Assembly: GCF_006538725.1 (NCBI RefSeq)
Contig: NZ_BJLQ01000011.1
Span: forward strand, 1 to 64,000
Direction of reading: 5' to 3'
From: Cellulomonas gelida
Lineage (GTDB): Bacteria > Actinomycetota > Actinomycetes > Actinomycetales > Cellulomonadaceae
DNA: 64,000 nt
In this document: positions 26,211-33,898 of the stretch, in pieces
Numbering within the stretch: position 1 is the stretch's first letter
Layout of the letters: each line of letters opens with the position of its first letter
The notes under the pieces: model-generated
Database searches by the model: none
What the model was told of the DNA's origin: nothing
The model's input: the letters and a program-made list of their open reading frames with translations, nothing else
Position numbers and translations under genes: made by a program

Positions 26211-26441
26211 ATGAGCATGTTGGAGACCACCGGGACCGTGACGGTCGCGGAGACTCTCACCCGTCGTGAGCGCGTGGTGCTCGCGGAGCTTGCCGAGGAC
26301 GTCACGCTCGAGGAGATCGCCACCCAGCTCTTCGTCACGCGCAACACCGTCAAGTCGCAGGTCCGCAGCGTCTACCGCAAGATCGGCGTCTCGACGCGCG
26401 CCGAGGCCGTCGCGTGGGCGGTCGAGCACGGCATCCGCTGA
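26211..26441 (+). CDS. stand-alone LuxR/GerE-type helix-turn-helix protein
   Basis: This 76-residue protein is essentially one LuxR C-terminal HTH domain: LTRRERVVLAELAEDVTLEEIATQLFVTRNTVKSQVRSVYRKIGVSTRAEAVAWAVEHGI. The recognition helix is VTRNTVKSQVRSVYRKIGV. No receiver or ligand-binding domain precedes it, so activity must be set by abundance or a partner. ATG at 26211 has a strong GGAGGACAAG site. The leader contains GCCCGGCA-C-TGCCGGGC at about 26169-26187, a small perfect hairpin that may affect expression. It lies 291 bases after gcvH, so it probably has its own promoter. Confidence 0.85.
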   Translation: MSMLETTGTVTVAETLTRRERVVLAELAEDVTLEEIATQLFVTRNTVKSQVRSVYRKIGVSTRAEAVAWAVEHGIR

Positions 26442-26597
26442 CTCCCGCCTCGTCGACCCACGCCGCTCCACGACGAACGGTGGTCTCCGCTCCGGCGGAC
26501 ACACCCGACCGGCCCGCTCCCTCCAGGGCGGGCCGTCGTCGTCCCCGGGCCCCTTGGCGGTCCCGGTCGGGCGCAGTTCGACTGGCAGACTCACCGC

Positions 26598-27005
26598 ATG
26601 GATCCCGTGCTCGTCGTGGCCGCCGCGATCGTCGACGACCTCGACGCGCCGTACGAGCTGCTCGCCGCCCGACGCACGACGCCCGCGAGCCTCGCAGGGC
26701 GGTGGGAGTTCCCGGGCGGCAAGGTCGACGACGGCGAGTCCCCGGTCGACGCGCTGCACCGGGAGATCCGCGAGGAGCTGGGCGTGCGGATCACGCTCGG
26801 TGCCGAGGTCGTCGGGCCCGACGACGGGCTGTGGCGGCTCTCCGAGAAGTACGTGATGCGGCTGTGGTGGGCCGAGCTCGCGAGCGGTACGCCCGAGCCC
26901 CTGGTCGAGCACGACGAGCTGCGGTGGCTGCCCCGCGCGCACTGGATGGACGTGCCGTGGCTCGACGCGGACGTGCGCATCGTCGAGTCCCTGCGCGTGC
27001 CCTGA
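26598..27005 (+). CDS. MutT-like Nudix hydrolase
   Basis: This 135-residue Nudix protein has the complete box [23 protein letters not shown] (GX5EX7REUXEEXGU) at residues about 40-62, preceded by GRWEFPGG. The family resemblance is to 8-oxo-dGTP diphosphatase MutT, which sanitises oxidised nucleotides ([59 protein letters not shown]). It starts at ATG 26598, with a GGCAGACT stretch just before it. The gene is convergent with malY-type gene, 27 bases apart. Exact substrate not certain. Confidence 0.88.
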   Translation: MDPVLVVAAAIVDDLDAPYELLAARRTTPASLAGRWEFPGGKVDDGESPVDALHREIREELGVRITLGAEVVGPDDGLWRLSEKYVMRLWWAELASGTPEPLVEHDELRWLPRAHWMDVPWLDADVRIVESLRVP

Positions 27006-27032
27006 CCGCAGCGGTCAGGAGCCCCGCGCCGG

Positions 27033-28181
27033 TCAGGCGGGGGCCGGTCTGGCGAGTGCCGCCGCGATGCGGCTCACCGCGTCGGTGAGGATCGCCGGCG
27101 ACGTCGCGAAGTTGAGCCGCACGAACCCGTCGCCTGGAGCGCCGAACGTGTGGCCCGGATTGACCGCGACGCGCCCCTCGGTGAGCACGCGCGCAGCCGG
27201 GTTGGCGTCGCCCGGGAGCTGCGCGCGCAGGTCCAGCCACGCGAAGTAGGTGGCGTCGCCGGGCGTCCAGGCGACCAGCGGCAGGTGCTCGTCGAGCAGG
27301 CCGCGCAGGTGCGCGCGGCTCTCACGCAACGAGTCGAGCAGCGCGTCCAGCCAGTCCCCGCCACCGGTCAGCGCCGCCGCGTGCACGAGCACCGGGACGT
27401 GGCCGACGCCCATGCCGACCAGCTCGGAGAGCCGGGCCAGGTCGGCCACCGCGTCCGGGCCGGGCACCGCGAGCGCCGCCTTGAGGCCCGCGAGGTTGAA
27501 CGCCTTCGACGCGGAGTGCAGCGCGACCGCGTCGGGGATCACGGTCGTCGCCGAGGTGAACGGCTCGTCGAGCGCGAGCGGAGCGTGCACCTCGTCGGAC
27601 ACGACGCGCACGCCGTGCTCCGCCGCCAGCGCGCCGACCGCGCGCAGCTCGTCGGGCCGGTGCATCGTGCCCGTCGGGTTGTGCGGGTGGCACAGCAGGT
27701 AGGCCGCCCGGCGCCCGTCGGACCGGGCCCGCGCGAACGCCGCGTCGAGTGCCGCGAGGTCGAGGCGGCCGTCCGCGCCCAGGTCCGCCGTGACCACCCG
27801 GCGGCCGATGCGCTCGACGAAGCCGCGGAACGGCGGGTACACGGGCGGGTTGATGACGACCGCGTCCCCGGGGTCGGTGAGCAGCGACAGCACCTCGACC
27901 GAGCCCTGCATCACGTCGGGGACCAGCGCGATCGTCGCCGGGTCCACGGTCCAGCCCCAGCGACCCTCGGCGAACCCCGCGAACGCCTCCTGGTACGGCC
28001 GGCCCGCCGGGTACCCCGTGTCGCTGCGCCGCACGACGTCGGCCAGCGCCCGCTCGACCGGCTCGCACACGCGCACGTCCATCTCGGCGACGAACAGCGG
28101 CAGCACCTCGGCGGGGTAGCGTCGCCACTTCTGGCTCGTGCGGCTGCGCAGCTCGTCGAGGGGAACGTCGAAGACACTCAC
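27033..28181 (-). CDS. MalY/PatB family aminotransferase (cystathionine beta-lyase type)
   Basis: This 382-residue cytoplasmic PLP enzyme begins VSVFDVPLDELRSRTSQKWRRYP, the usual MalY/PatB opening. It has the cofactor-binding HPHNPTG, SDEVHAPL and the Schiff-base Lys in HSASKAFNLAGLK. Members cleave cystathionine or related C-S bonds to give homocysteine or a thiol, pyruvate and ammonia. With metF and metE 0.5 kb away on the same strand this fits sulfur amino-acid metabolism, although no operon is formed. GTG at 28181 is chosen over the upstream in-frame start because it gives the conserved N terminus and family length. Confidence 0.88.
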   Translation of the reverse strand: MSVFDVPLDELRSRTSQKWRRYPAEVLPLFVAEMDVRVCEPVERALADVVRRSDTGYPAGRPYQEAFAGFAEGRWGWTVDPATIALVPDVMQGSVEVLSLLTDPGDAVVINPPVYPPFRGFVERIGRRVVTADLGADGRLDLAALDAAFARARSDGRRAAYLLCHPHNPTGTMHRPDELRAVGALAAEHGVRVVSDEVHAPLALDEPFTSATTVIPDAVALHSASKAFNLAGLKAALAVPGPDAVADLARLSELVGMGVGHVPVLVHAAALTGGGDWLDALLDSLRESRAHLRGLLDEHLPLVAWTPGDATYFAWLDLRAQLPGDANPAARVLTEGRVAVNPGHTFGAPGDGFVRLNFATSPAILTDAVSRIAAALARPAPA

Positions 28182-28306
28182 GGCTCGGACACTACCCACC
28201 CGGGCGCCCCCCACCCTCCACAGCCTGCGCCCCAGATGTCCGGTTCGCCGCTACGGTCGTCTCCCATGGACGCGAGCACCCTGCCTCCCGAGCTCGGGAC
28301 CTCAGA

Positions 28307-28420
28307 GTGGCCCAGTCGGCGCCGGACCGGGTCGCGGTGGCCCTCGTCGCGGTCGCGTCCAGCAAGTACCGCAAGAGCATCAGCACGCCACGCAGGGTGA
28401 CGAGGAGGCGGCGACCGTGA
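28307..28420 (+). CDS. candidate 37-residue ORF overlapping the next small gene
   Basis: A GTG-initiated frame (MAQSAPDRVAVALVAVASSKYRKS, then a strongly basic end STPRRVTRRRRP) stops at a TGA that overlaps the GTG of the next small ORF (GTGA). The overlap is typical of coupled genes in this window. Another frame starting at ATG 28266 (MDASTLPPEL) overlaps it; the two might be parts of one gene broken by a frameshift. No family recognised. Confidence 0.3.
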   Translation: MAQSAPDRVAVALVAVASSKYRKSISTPRRVTRRRRP

Positions 28421-28620
28421 AGCAGAGCGATGCGACGTCCGGCCACACGGTCCGGCGTGGGCCCGCCCGCCGCCTGAGCGCGAGCGACCGTGCGGCATTC
28501 GAGGTCCTGGACGCCAAGCTCGCCCCTGGCGGTGAGTACGCCGTGAAGGCCGCGCAGCGTGAGAAGGATCGAGAAGCTCGCGATGCCGCGATCATGCGCC
28601 TGATCACCAAGGGTGCCTGA
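28417..28620 (+). CDS. small basic protein of unknown function
   Basis: This 67-residue frame from GTG 28417 has GAGGAGG nine bases upstream. The sequence reads KQSDATSGHTVRRGPARRLSASDRAAFEVLDAKL, then EYAVKAAQREKDREARDAAIMRLITKGA. It is highly charged, probably a helical hairpin, and has no Cys or transmembrane segment. The good ribosome site, coding-like composition and the 4-base overlap with the preceding frame support reality. No function can be assigned. It is convergent with metE across a hairpin terminator. Confidence 0.55.
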   Translation: MKQSDATSGHTVRRGPARRLSASDRAAFEVLDAKLAPGGEYAVKAAQREKDREARDAAIMRLITKGA

Positions 28621-28681
28621 GCGGCAGGTGGCGCAGGGCGGGGAGAGCCCCGGGCGGGTGAGCCGGGGTCGGTCACGACCA

Positions 28682-28714
28682 ACGGGCCGGCCCCCGCAGG
28701 GAGGACCGGCCCGT
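28682..28714. terminator. bidirectional terminator downstream of metE
   Basis: The 9-bp perfect arms ACGGGCCGG (28682-28690) and CCGGCCCGT (28706-28714) enclose a 15-base loop, between metE (-) and the small ORF (+). Confidence 0.75.
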
Positions 28715-28726
28715 CGACGGACTGCG

Positions 28727-31057
28727 TCAGAGCGTGGCGCGGACCGTGCGGGTCGCCGCCAGGATGCGCTCGAGCGAGGGGGTGACCTCCTCGTAGCGGC
28801 GGGTCTTCAGGCCGCAGTCCGGGTTGACCCAGAGCTGGTCGACCGCGATCGCCTTCACCGCGTCGGTGAGGAGCTCGGTGACCTCCTCCTCGGACGGGAC
28901 GCGCGGCGAGTGGATGTCGTAGACGCCCGGGCCGACCGCGCGCGGGTAGCCCGCCGCCGCGATGTCGCCGAGGATCTCCATCTTCGAGCGCGCGGCCTCG
29001 ATGGACGTCACGTCGGCGTCGAGGCCGTCGATCGCGCCCATGATCTGGCCGAACTCCGAGTAGCACAGGTGCGTGTGGATCTGGGTGTCCGGGCGCACGC
29101 CCGACGTCGAGAGCCGGAACGAGCTCACCGACCAGTCGAGGTAGTCCGCGTGGTCCGCCTCGCGCAGCGGGAGCAGCTCGCGCAGCGCGGGCTCGTCGAC
29201 CTGGATCACGGCGATGCCCGCGGCCTCGAGGTCGGCGATCTCGTCGCGCAGTGCCAGGCCCACCTGGTTGGCGGTCTCGCGCAGCGGCTGGTCGTCGCGC
29301 ACGAAGCTCCACGCGAGGATCGTGACCGGACCGGTGAGCATGCCCTTGACGGGCTTGTCCGTGAGCGACTGGGTGTACGTGGTCCAGTCGACGGTGATCG
29401 GCTTCGGCCGCGAGACGTCGCCCCACAGGATCGACGGACGCGTGCAGCGCGAGCCGTACGACTGCACCCAGCCGTTGCGCGTGACCGCGAACCCGTCGAG
29501 GTTCTCCGCGAAGTACTGGACCATGTCGTTGCGCTCGGGCTCGCCGTGCACCAGCACGTCCAGGCCGATCCGCTCCTGCAGCTCGACGACGCGGCGGATC
29601 TCCGCCTTCATCTCCTCGACGTACTGCTCGTCGGTCAGCTCGCCCTTGCCGTGCGCGGCGCGGGCCTTGCGGATCTCAGGCGTCTGCGGGAACGAGCCGA
29701 TCGTCGTCGTCGGCAGCGGCGGCAGGTTCAGGCGCGCGGCCTGGGCGATCTTGCGGTCGTCGAAGTCCCCGCGGTGGAACGCGTCCTCGGTCAACGAGCC
29801 GGTGCGCTCGCGGACCTCGGGCCGCACGACGCCCGGCGCACCGCGGCGCGAGGCGACGGCGTCGGAGGCCTCGAGCAGCTGCTCGTGGATCGCCTCGCGG
29901 CCCTCCGACAGGCCCTCGGCGAGCGTGACGACCTCGGCGACCTTCTGGTCGGCGAACGCGAGCCAGCTCTTCAGCGCGGGGTCCAGGTCCGGCTCGTCGG
30001 CCGTGTCGTGCGGCACGTGGAACAGCGACGTCGACGTGCCGACCGTGACGGCGGCGGCGCCCAGCACCTCGAGCTGCTCGAGCACCTGGAGCTTGGCGTC
30101 GAGGTCCGCGCGCCAGATGTTGTGCCCGTCGATGACCCCCGCGACCAGCGTCTTGGTCTCCAGGCCCGGGACGGCCTCGGCGGGCGCAGCGCCCTTGACC
30201 AGGTCCAGGCCGATCGCCTCGACATCGGTGGCGGCCAGCACCGGGAGCGCCGCGCCCAGGTCGCCGTACGGGGCGGCGACGAAGATCGCGGGCCGCTGCG
30301 GACGGGTCAGGTCGGTGCTCAGCGCGCGGTACGCCTCGACGGTCGCGGCGAGCAGGCGCTCGACCGGCACGTCGATGCTCTCCGAGACGAGCGCCGGCTC
30401 CTCGAGCTGCACCCACGTGGCGCCCGCGGCGGCGAGATCCTGCAGCAGGTCGGCGTAGACCGGCAGCAGGTCGTGCAGGCGGTCGATCGGGGAGAAGTCC
30501 GCGGGTGCGCCCTCGGTGGCCTTCGCGAGCGCGAGGTAGGTCACCGGACCGACGATCACAGGGCGCGTGAGCACGCCCTCGGAGAGCGCCTCGACGAACT
30601 CCGCGACCGGACGCGTGCCCGCGTAGCGGAACGTCGTCTCGGGGCCGATCTCCGGAACCAGGTAGTGGTAGTTCGTGTCGAACCACTTGGTCATCTCGAG
30701 CGGCAGGTCGTCGCCGCGGCCGCGCGCCACGGTCGAGTAGCCCGCGAGGTCGAGTGCGCCGTCCTCGTCGACCAGGTCGGCGAACCGCGCGGGGATCGCG
30801 CCGACGACCGCGCTCGCGTCGAGCACGTGGTCGTAGAACGAGAACGCGCTCGGGATCGCGGGGACGTCCTTCGGCAGGCCGAGCTCGACCAGGCGGTCAC
30901 GCGTCCGACGACGCAGCTGCGCGGCGGTCGCCTCGACCTCGTCGGCCGTCGACCGCCCGGCCCAGAACGCCTCGATGGCCTTCTTGAGCTCGCGGCGCGG
31001 CCCGATGCGCGGGTAGCCGAGCACGGAGCCGGTCGGGAACTGCGGGGTCTCGCTCAT
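28727..31057 (-). CDS. metE: cobalamin-independent methionine synthase
   Basis: This 776-residue cytoplasmic zinc enzyme transfers the methyl group of 5-methyl-THF (polyglutamate) to homocysteine. Two homologous barrels are present: the N-terminal opening is [25 protein letters not shown] and the C-terminal barrel starts at [19 protein letters not shown]. Zinc ligands align with E. coli MetE: His663 and Cys665 in [10 protein letters not shown] and Cys748 in [10 protein letters not shown], the same 22-residue offset at each (E. coli 641, 643, 726). It is the second gene of metF-metE, 114 bases downstream of metF, and should be repressed by SAM through the riboswitch ahead of metF. B12 control is not visible. 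Confidence 0.97.
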   Translation of the reverse strand: MSETPQFPTGSVLGYPRIGPRRELKKAIEAFWAGRSTADEVEATAAQLRRRTRDRLVELGLPKDVPAIPSAFSFYDHVLDASAVVGAIPARFADLVDEDGALDLAGYSTVARGRGDDLPLEMTKWFDTNYHYLVPEIGPETTFRYAGTRPVAEFVEALSEGVLTRPVIVGPVTYLALAKATEGAPADFSPIDRLHDLLPVYADLLQDLAAAGATWVQLEEPALVSESIDVPVERLLAATVEAYRALSTDLTRPQRPAIFVAAPYGDLGAALPVLAATDVEAIGLDLVKGAAPAEAVPGLETKTLVAGVIDGHNIWRADLDAKLQVLEQLEVLGAAAVTVGTSTSLFHVPHDTADEPDLDPALKSWLAFADQKVAEVVTLAEGLSEGREAIHEQLLEASDAVASRRGAPGVVRPEVRERTGSLTEDAFHRGDFDDRKIAQAARLNLPPLPTTTIGSFPQTPEIRKARAAHGKGELTDEQYVEEMKAEIRRVVELQERIGLDVLVHGEPERNDMVQYFAENLDGFAVTRNGWVQSYGSRCTRPSILWGDVSRPKPITVDWTTYTQSLTDKPVKGMLTGPVTILAWSFVRDDQPLRETANQVGLALRDEIADLEAAGIAVIQVDEPALRELLPLREADHADYLDWSVSSFRLSTSGVRPDTQIHTHLCYSEFGQIMGAIDGLDADVTSIEAARSKMEILGDIAAAGYPRAVGPGVYDIHSPRVPSEEEVTELLTDAVKAIAVDQLWVNPDCGLKTRRYEEVTPSLERILAATRTVRATL

Positions 31058-31171
31058 CAGGGTCCAGCCTTCGGTGTCGTGGTCGTGCAGGGGACTGACG
31101 TTCTGGGGTGGTGCTCGGGTGGTGCGTGGTTCTCGGGTCGTGCGTGGGTGCGGGCGGGCCGACGACGGGCG

Positions 31172-32242
31172 TCAGTCGCGACCGCGGCCGTCCAGGTCGG
31201 CGCCCTCGAGCAGGTCGAGCGCGGCGCCGTGGGTGTTGAACGTGTAGAGGTGCACGCCCGGTGCGCCGCCGTCGAGGATCCCGTTGATGAGGTCCACGCC
31301 CGCGCGGATCCCGCGGCGGTGCCGCTCGCGCTCGTCGTCCGCCGAGGCGAGCGTCTCGAGCAGCGCGCGGGGCACGGGGACGCCCGTGAGCGCCTGCACG
31401 CGCTCGAGGCGCGCCGGGTCGGTCGCCGGGATGATGCCCGGGATGATCGGGATGACCACGCCGGCCTCGCGCGCCTCGGCGACGAGCCCGAGGTACGCCT
31501 CGGCGTCGTAGAACACCTGAGTGATCGCGAAGTCCGCGCCCGCCTCCTGCTTGGCCAGCAGGGAGGCCACGTCCTGCGCTCGCGTGCCGCCCGTCGCCGC
31601 GTTGCCGCGCGGGAACGCGGCGACCGCGACCGACAGCGGCCGCACCCGCGCCCGCACCGCCTGGGCGGGGCTCGCCGTGCACCGGCGGCTCTCGATCTCG
31701 CGCAGCAGCCCGACGAGCTCGCTCGCGGTCGCCAGGCCGTCGGGGTGCGCCTGCCAGTCGTCCTGGCCCACAGGCGGGTCGCCGCGCAGCGCGAGGAACG
31801 AGCGGACGCCCTCGTCGAGGAACTCCTCGACGATCGTCGTGATCTCCTCGCGGCTCGTCCCGACGCACGTCAGGTGCGCGATCGGCGACAGCGACGTCTC
31901 CTGGAGCAGCCGGGACACCAGCGCGCGCGACGTCTCGCGCGTCTTGCCCGAGGCGCCGTAGGTCACCGAGACGAAGTCCGGGTGCACCGACTCGAGCGCC
32001 CGCACGGTCTCCCACAGGCGCGGGGCGGCCTGCGGGTTGCGCGGCGGGAAGAGCTCGAACGAGATCGTCGGGCGGTCGACGCTGCCCAGCGGACGCGGTG
32101 ACGGCGCGACGTGCGTGCCGGTCACGGCGCGCGTCTCGGTCGTCGTGGTGGCGCCGGGCGCGGCGAGCGCGTCGGAGGGCCGCGGGGCGGCCACGGGCGG
32201 GACTGCGGTCGCGGCGCTCACGCGGACGGACCGTTCAGACAC
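31172..32242 (-). CDS. metF: 5,10-methylenetetrahydrofolate reductase
   Basis: This flavoprotein of 356 residues reduces methylene-THF to 5-methyl-THF for MetE. The barrel begins TISFELFPPRN, with the catalytic Glu of FELFPP, then FVSVTYGASGKTRETS, HLTCVGTSREEI, RSFLALRGDPP, AITQVFYDAEAYLGLV, IIPGIIPATDPARLERV and a final GVHLYTFN. About 55 residues of Ala/Thr/Pro-rich sequence precede the barrel, longer than in E. coli MetF (296). So the true start may lie downstream of the GTG at 32242, but that GTG is only 22 bases from the riboswitch end and no better one is obvious. It heads metF-metE. Confidence 0.94.
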   Translation of the reverse strand: MSERSVRVSAATAVPPVAAPRPSDALAAPGATTTTETRAVTGTHVAPSPRPLGSVDRPTISFELFPPRNPQAAPRLWETVRALESVHPDFVSVTYGASGKTRETSRALVSRLLQETSLSPIAHLTCVGTSREEITTIVEEFLDEGVRSFLALRGDPPVGQDDWQAHPDGLATASELVGLLREIESRRCTASPAQAVRARVRPLSVAVAAFPRGNAATGGTRAQDVASLLAKQEAGADFAITQVFYDAEAYLGLVAEAREAGVVIPIIPGIIPATDPARLERVQALTGVPVPRALLETLASADDERERHRRGIRAGVDLINGILDGGAPGVHLYTFNTHGAALDLLEGADLDGRGRD

Positions 32243-32263
32243 GAGGTCTGCGACATGTCGACT

Positions 32264-32354
32264 CCATCGGTCCTGGCGGAAGCACCCACACCCTCGTCGC
32301 GGAGGGGGGTTGCTGCGGCGTCAACGAGCCAGGTCTCTCGGCCGCTCTGGATGG
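32264..32354 (-). promoter_or_regulatory. SAM (S-box type) riboswitch ahead of metF
   Basis: Read on the - strand the leader contains CCATCCAGAGCGGCCGAGAG, then ACCTGGCTCGTTGACGCC, GCAGCAACC, a hairpin, and GGTGCTTCC before GATGG. These are the conserved S-box blocks (AGAG...GAGGGA, GAcGCC, GCAACC, GGTGCtA.TTCC), and CCATC/GATGG closes P1. It lies 21 bases before the metF GTG, so in the ligand-bound state P1 could hide the start or end transcription. The TTGACGCC variant in place of TGAAACCC is usual in actinobacteria. Confidence 0.88.
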
Positions 32355-32370
32355 TTGTCGTGATCGTAGG

Positions 32371-32376
32371 CCGGGA
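32371..32376 (-). promoter_or_regulatory. candidate -10 box of metF-metE
   Basis: On the - strand GGCCTACGATCACGACAACC contains TACGAT, 17 bases before the riboswitch P1 stem. The exact coordinates are approximate to a few bases. Confidence 0.4.
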
Positions 32377-32397
32377 GCCCACATGCTGACCACGAGT

Positions 32398-32412
32398 TCT
32401 CACTTTGTGAGA
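32398..32412. promoter_or_regulatory. perfect palindrome upstream of the metF promoter
   Basis: TCTCACTTTGTGAGA is a 6-bp perfect inverted repeat around a 3-base centre, about 25 bases upstream of the TACGAT -10 box. Position and symmetry suit an activator or repressor site acting in addition to the riboswitch. The regulator is not identifiable from the window. Confidence 0.45.
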
Positions 32413-32511
32413 CCGGCGGGTCGCAGGGCGGACAGTCCACGACTGCGTCGGCCGTCGTGGAACGCGAGGGGGCGATCGCGTCCCTTGCTGGTGCGGCCCG
32501 GGGCGCGGAGG

Positions 32512-32697
32512 TCAGCCGAGCGGGCGCGGGCGCTGGTGGGGGATCTCGCCCCAGTTCAGGGCGCCGCCGGCCACCGACAGCAGGCCCGCCTCGACGGCCT
32601 CGAGCACGTCGGCGTCCGGTGCCTGGGCACCGGCCATGGCCTCCCGCGCACCGAGAACGGCTTCGAGCCGCATCTCGGGGTCGGGCATCTCGGTCAT
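32512..32697 (-). CDS. small acidic protein of unknown function, probably leaderless
   Basis: This 61-residue frame (MTEMPDPEMRLEAVLGAREAMA, then DADVLEAVEAGLLSVAGGALNWGEIPHQRPRP) looks coding: balanced amino-acid composition, two amphipathic helices and third-position G/C bias. TACAGT stands 7-13 bases upstream of the ATG, so the mRNA probably starts at the start codon, as seen for several genes here. A start at the second Met (three codons on) is possible. No family recognised. It sits between tag and metF on the same strand, about 100 bases before the palindrome at 32398. Confidence 0.5.
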   Translation of the reverse strand: MTEMPDPEMRLEAVLGAREAMAGAQAPDADVLEAVEAGLLSVAGGALNWGEIPHQRPRPLG

Positions 32698-32822
32698 GCG
32701 CGGAACTGTAGCCGCGGTCCTCGATCAGGCGAAGTCCCGGCGCAGCGATCACCCGAGCGGAGCACACGCCGCCGCGACGGACACGTGTCCCGGGACCGGC
32801 GGCCGCGCCCGGGGCAACCGGG

Positions 32823-33506
32823 TCAGTGGGGTGCGGAAGGGCAGGTCACGAGGTGGTCGTCGACGAGTCCGCACGCCTGCATCGCCGCGTAGGCGGTTGT
32901 CGGCCCGATGAACCGGAACCCTGCCGACTTGAGCTCGCGGGCGAGCGCGCGCGACTCGGGCGTGGCCGCCGGGACGTCCGCCCACGACGCGGGCCGCACG
33001 TGCTGCGAACGGTCCGGCGCGAACGACCAGAAGATCGCGTCGAGGGTTCGACCGGACGCGTGCAGGTCCAGCAGCGCGCGGGCGTTGGCGATCGTGGCCT
33101 CGATCTTCTGCCGGTTCCGCACGATGCCCGCGTCCCCCAGCAGCCGTTCGACGTCGTGCTCGTCGTACCCCGCGACGACCTCCGGATCGAACCCCGCGAA
33201 CGCCGCCCGGAACGACTCACGCTTGCGCAGCACCGTGATCCACGCGAGCCCGGACTGGAACCCCTCGAGGGCGATCCGCTCGAACAGCGCCGCCTCGCCG
33301 TGCACGGGGACGCCCCACTCCTCGTCGTGGTAGCGCTCGTAGAGCGGGTCCCCGTCCCCGAAGCACCGCCCGCTGACCCGAGGTGGCTCGGGTGCGCTCG
33401 CGGGCGCCGGCAGTGCGCTCAGGACATCGGGCGTGCGGGCATCGGGCGTGCGGGCATCAGGTGTGAGCGCGTCAGGTGTGAGCGCGTCAGGTGGGGATGC
33501 AGCCAT
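32823..33506 (-). CDS. tag: DNA-3-methyladenine glycosylase I
   Basis: This 227-residue base-excision repair enzyme removes 3-methyladenine. Family blocks: SGRCFGDGDPLYERYHDEEWGVPVHGEAALFERIALEGFQSGLAWITVLRKRESFRAAF, FDPEVVAGY, NRQKIEATIANARALL, and FRFIGPTTAYAAMQACGLVDDHLVTC. Cys and His in the first block and in the C-terminal DDHLVTC are the zinc-snap ligands. Ahead of the usual start there is an extra ~48 residues containing PDALTPDALTPDARTPDARTPD, encoded by a 15-bp tandem repeat. ATG at 33506 is the first in-frame start outside the palindromes upstream; no other start lies closer to the core, so the extension is probably real. Confidence 0.92.
   Translation of the reverse strand: MAASPPDALTPDALTPDARTPDARTPDVLSALPAPASAPEPPRVSGRCFGDGDPLYERYHDEEWGVPVHGEAALFERIALEGFQSGLAWITVLRKRESFRAAFAGFDPEVVAGYDEHDVERLLGDAGIVRNRQKIEATIANARALLDLHASGRTLDAIFWSFAPDRSQHVRPASWADVPAATPESRALARELKSAGFRFIGPTTAYAAMQACGLVDDHLVTCPSAPH
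33425..33492. repeat. 15-bp tandem repeat inside the tag N-terminus
   Basis: About four and a half units of GGGCGTGCGGGCATC / AGGTGTGAGCGCGTC follow each other in frame (15 bp = 5 codons), giving the repeated T-P-D-A-L/R motif. Unit gain or loss would keep the frame. Confidence 0.7.
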
Positions 33507-33653
33507 GGGGCGAGTCTGGCCCGTGGCACCGACACGCGTGGCCTCTTCGACACAACCTGTGGACGACGAGCGGTCACCCCCGCCGCACCCCCGCCCCCGC
33601 CCCGACTCGACCGGCCCCGACGCGACCCGCCTCGGCTCGACCCGACCCGGCTC

Positions 33654-33850
33654 GACCCAGTGTCTGCTCCGGCTTTGACGGTGGAATGCGCGAGTGGCCG
33701 CTGGGTCGTCGTCTTCCGGTCCGCGACCCAGCGTGTGCTCCGGCTCCGGCGGTGGAATGCGCGAGTAACCGCTGGGTCGTCGTCTTCCCAATCCGCGACC
33801 CAGCGTGTGCTCCGGCTTTGGCGGTGGGATGCGCGAGTAGGCGCTGGGTC
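33654..33850. repeat. REP-like palindrome family A, copies 4 to 6
   Basis: There are three copies in a row at 33654-33707, 33725-33778 and 33797-33850, each starting GACCCAG and ending CTGGGTC, with near-identical spacers. Copies 5 and 6 share the left arm GACCCAGCGTGTGCTCCGG. The block lies between hrpA and tag, both on the - strand. The rest of this 392-base gap (33507-33653) is a degenerate run of CGACCC-type triplets with no gene. Confidence 0.85.
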
Positions 33851-33898
33851 GTGGGGCTTCTAGTGATCGAGGCGGGGCTGCGGTGGCTCGGCGGAGCG

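Noticed and set aside
28613-32101. 1162-codon + strand frame opposite metE and metF
   Set aside because: Shadow of metF-metE; both - strand genes have full motif sets and a riboswitch.
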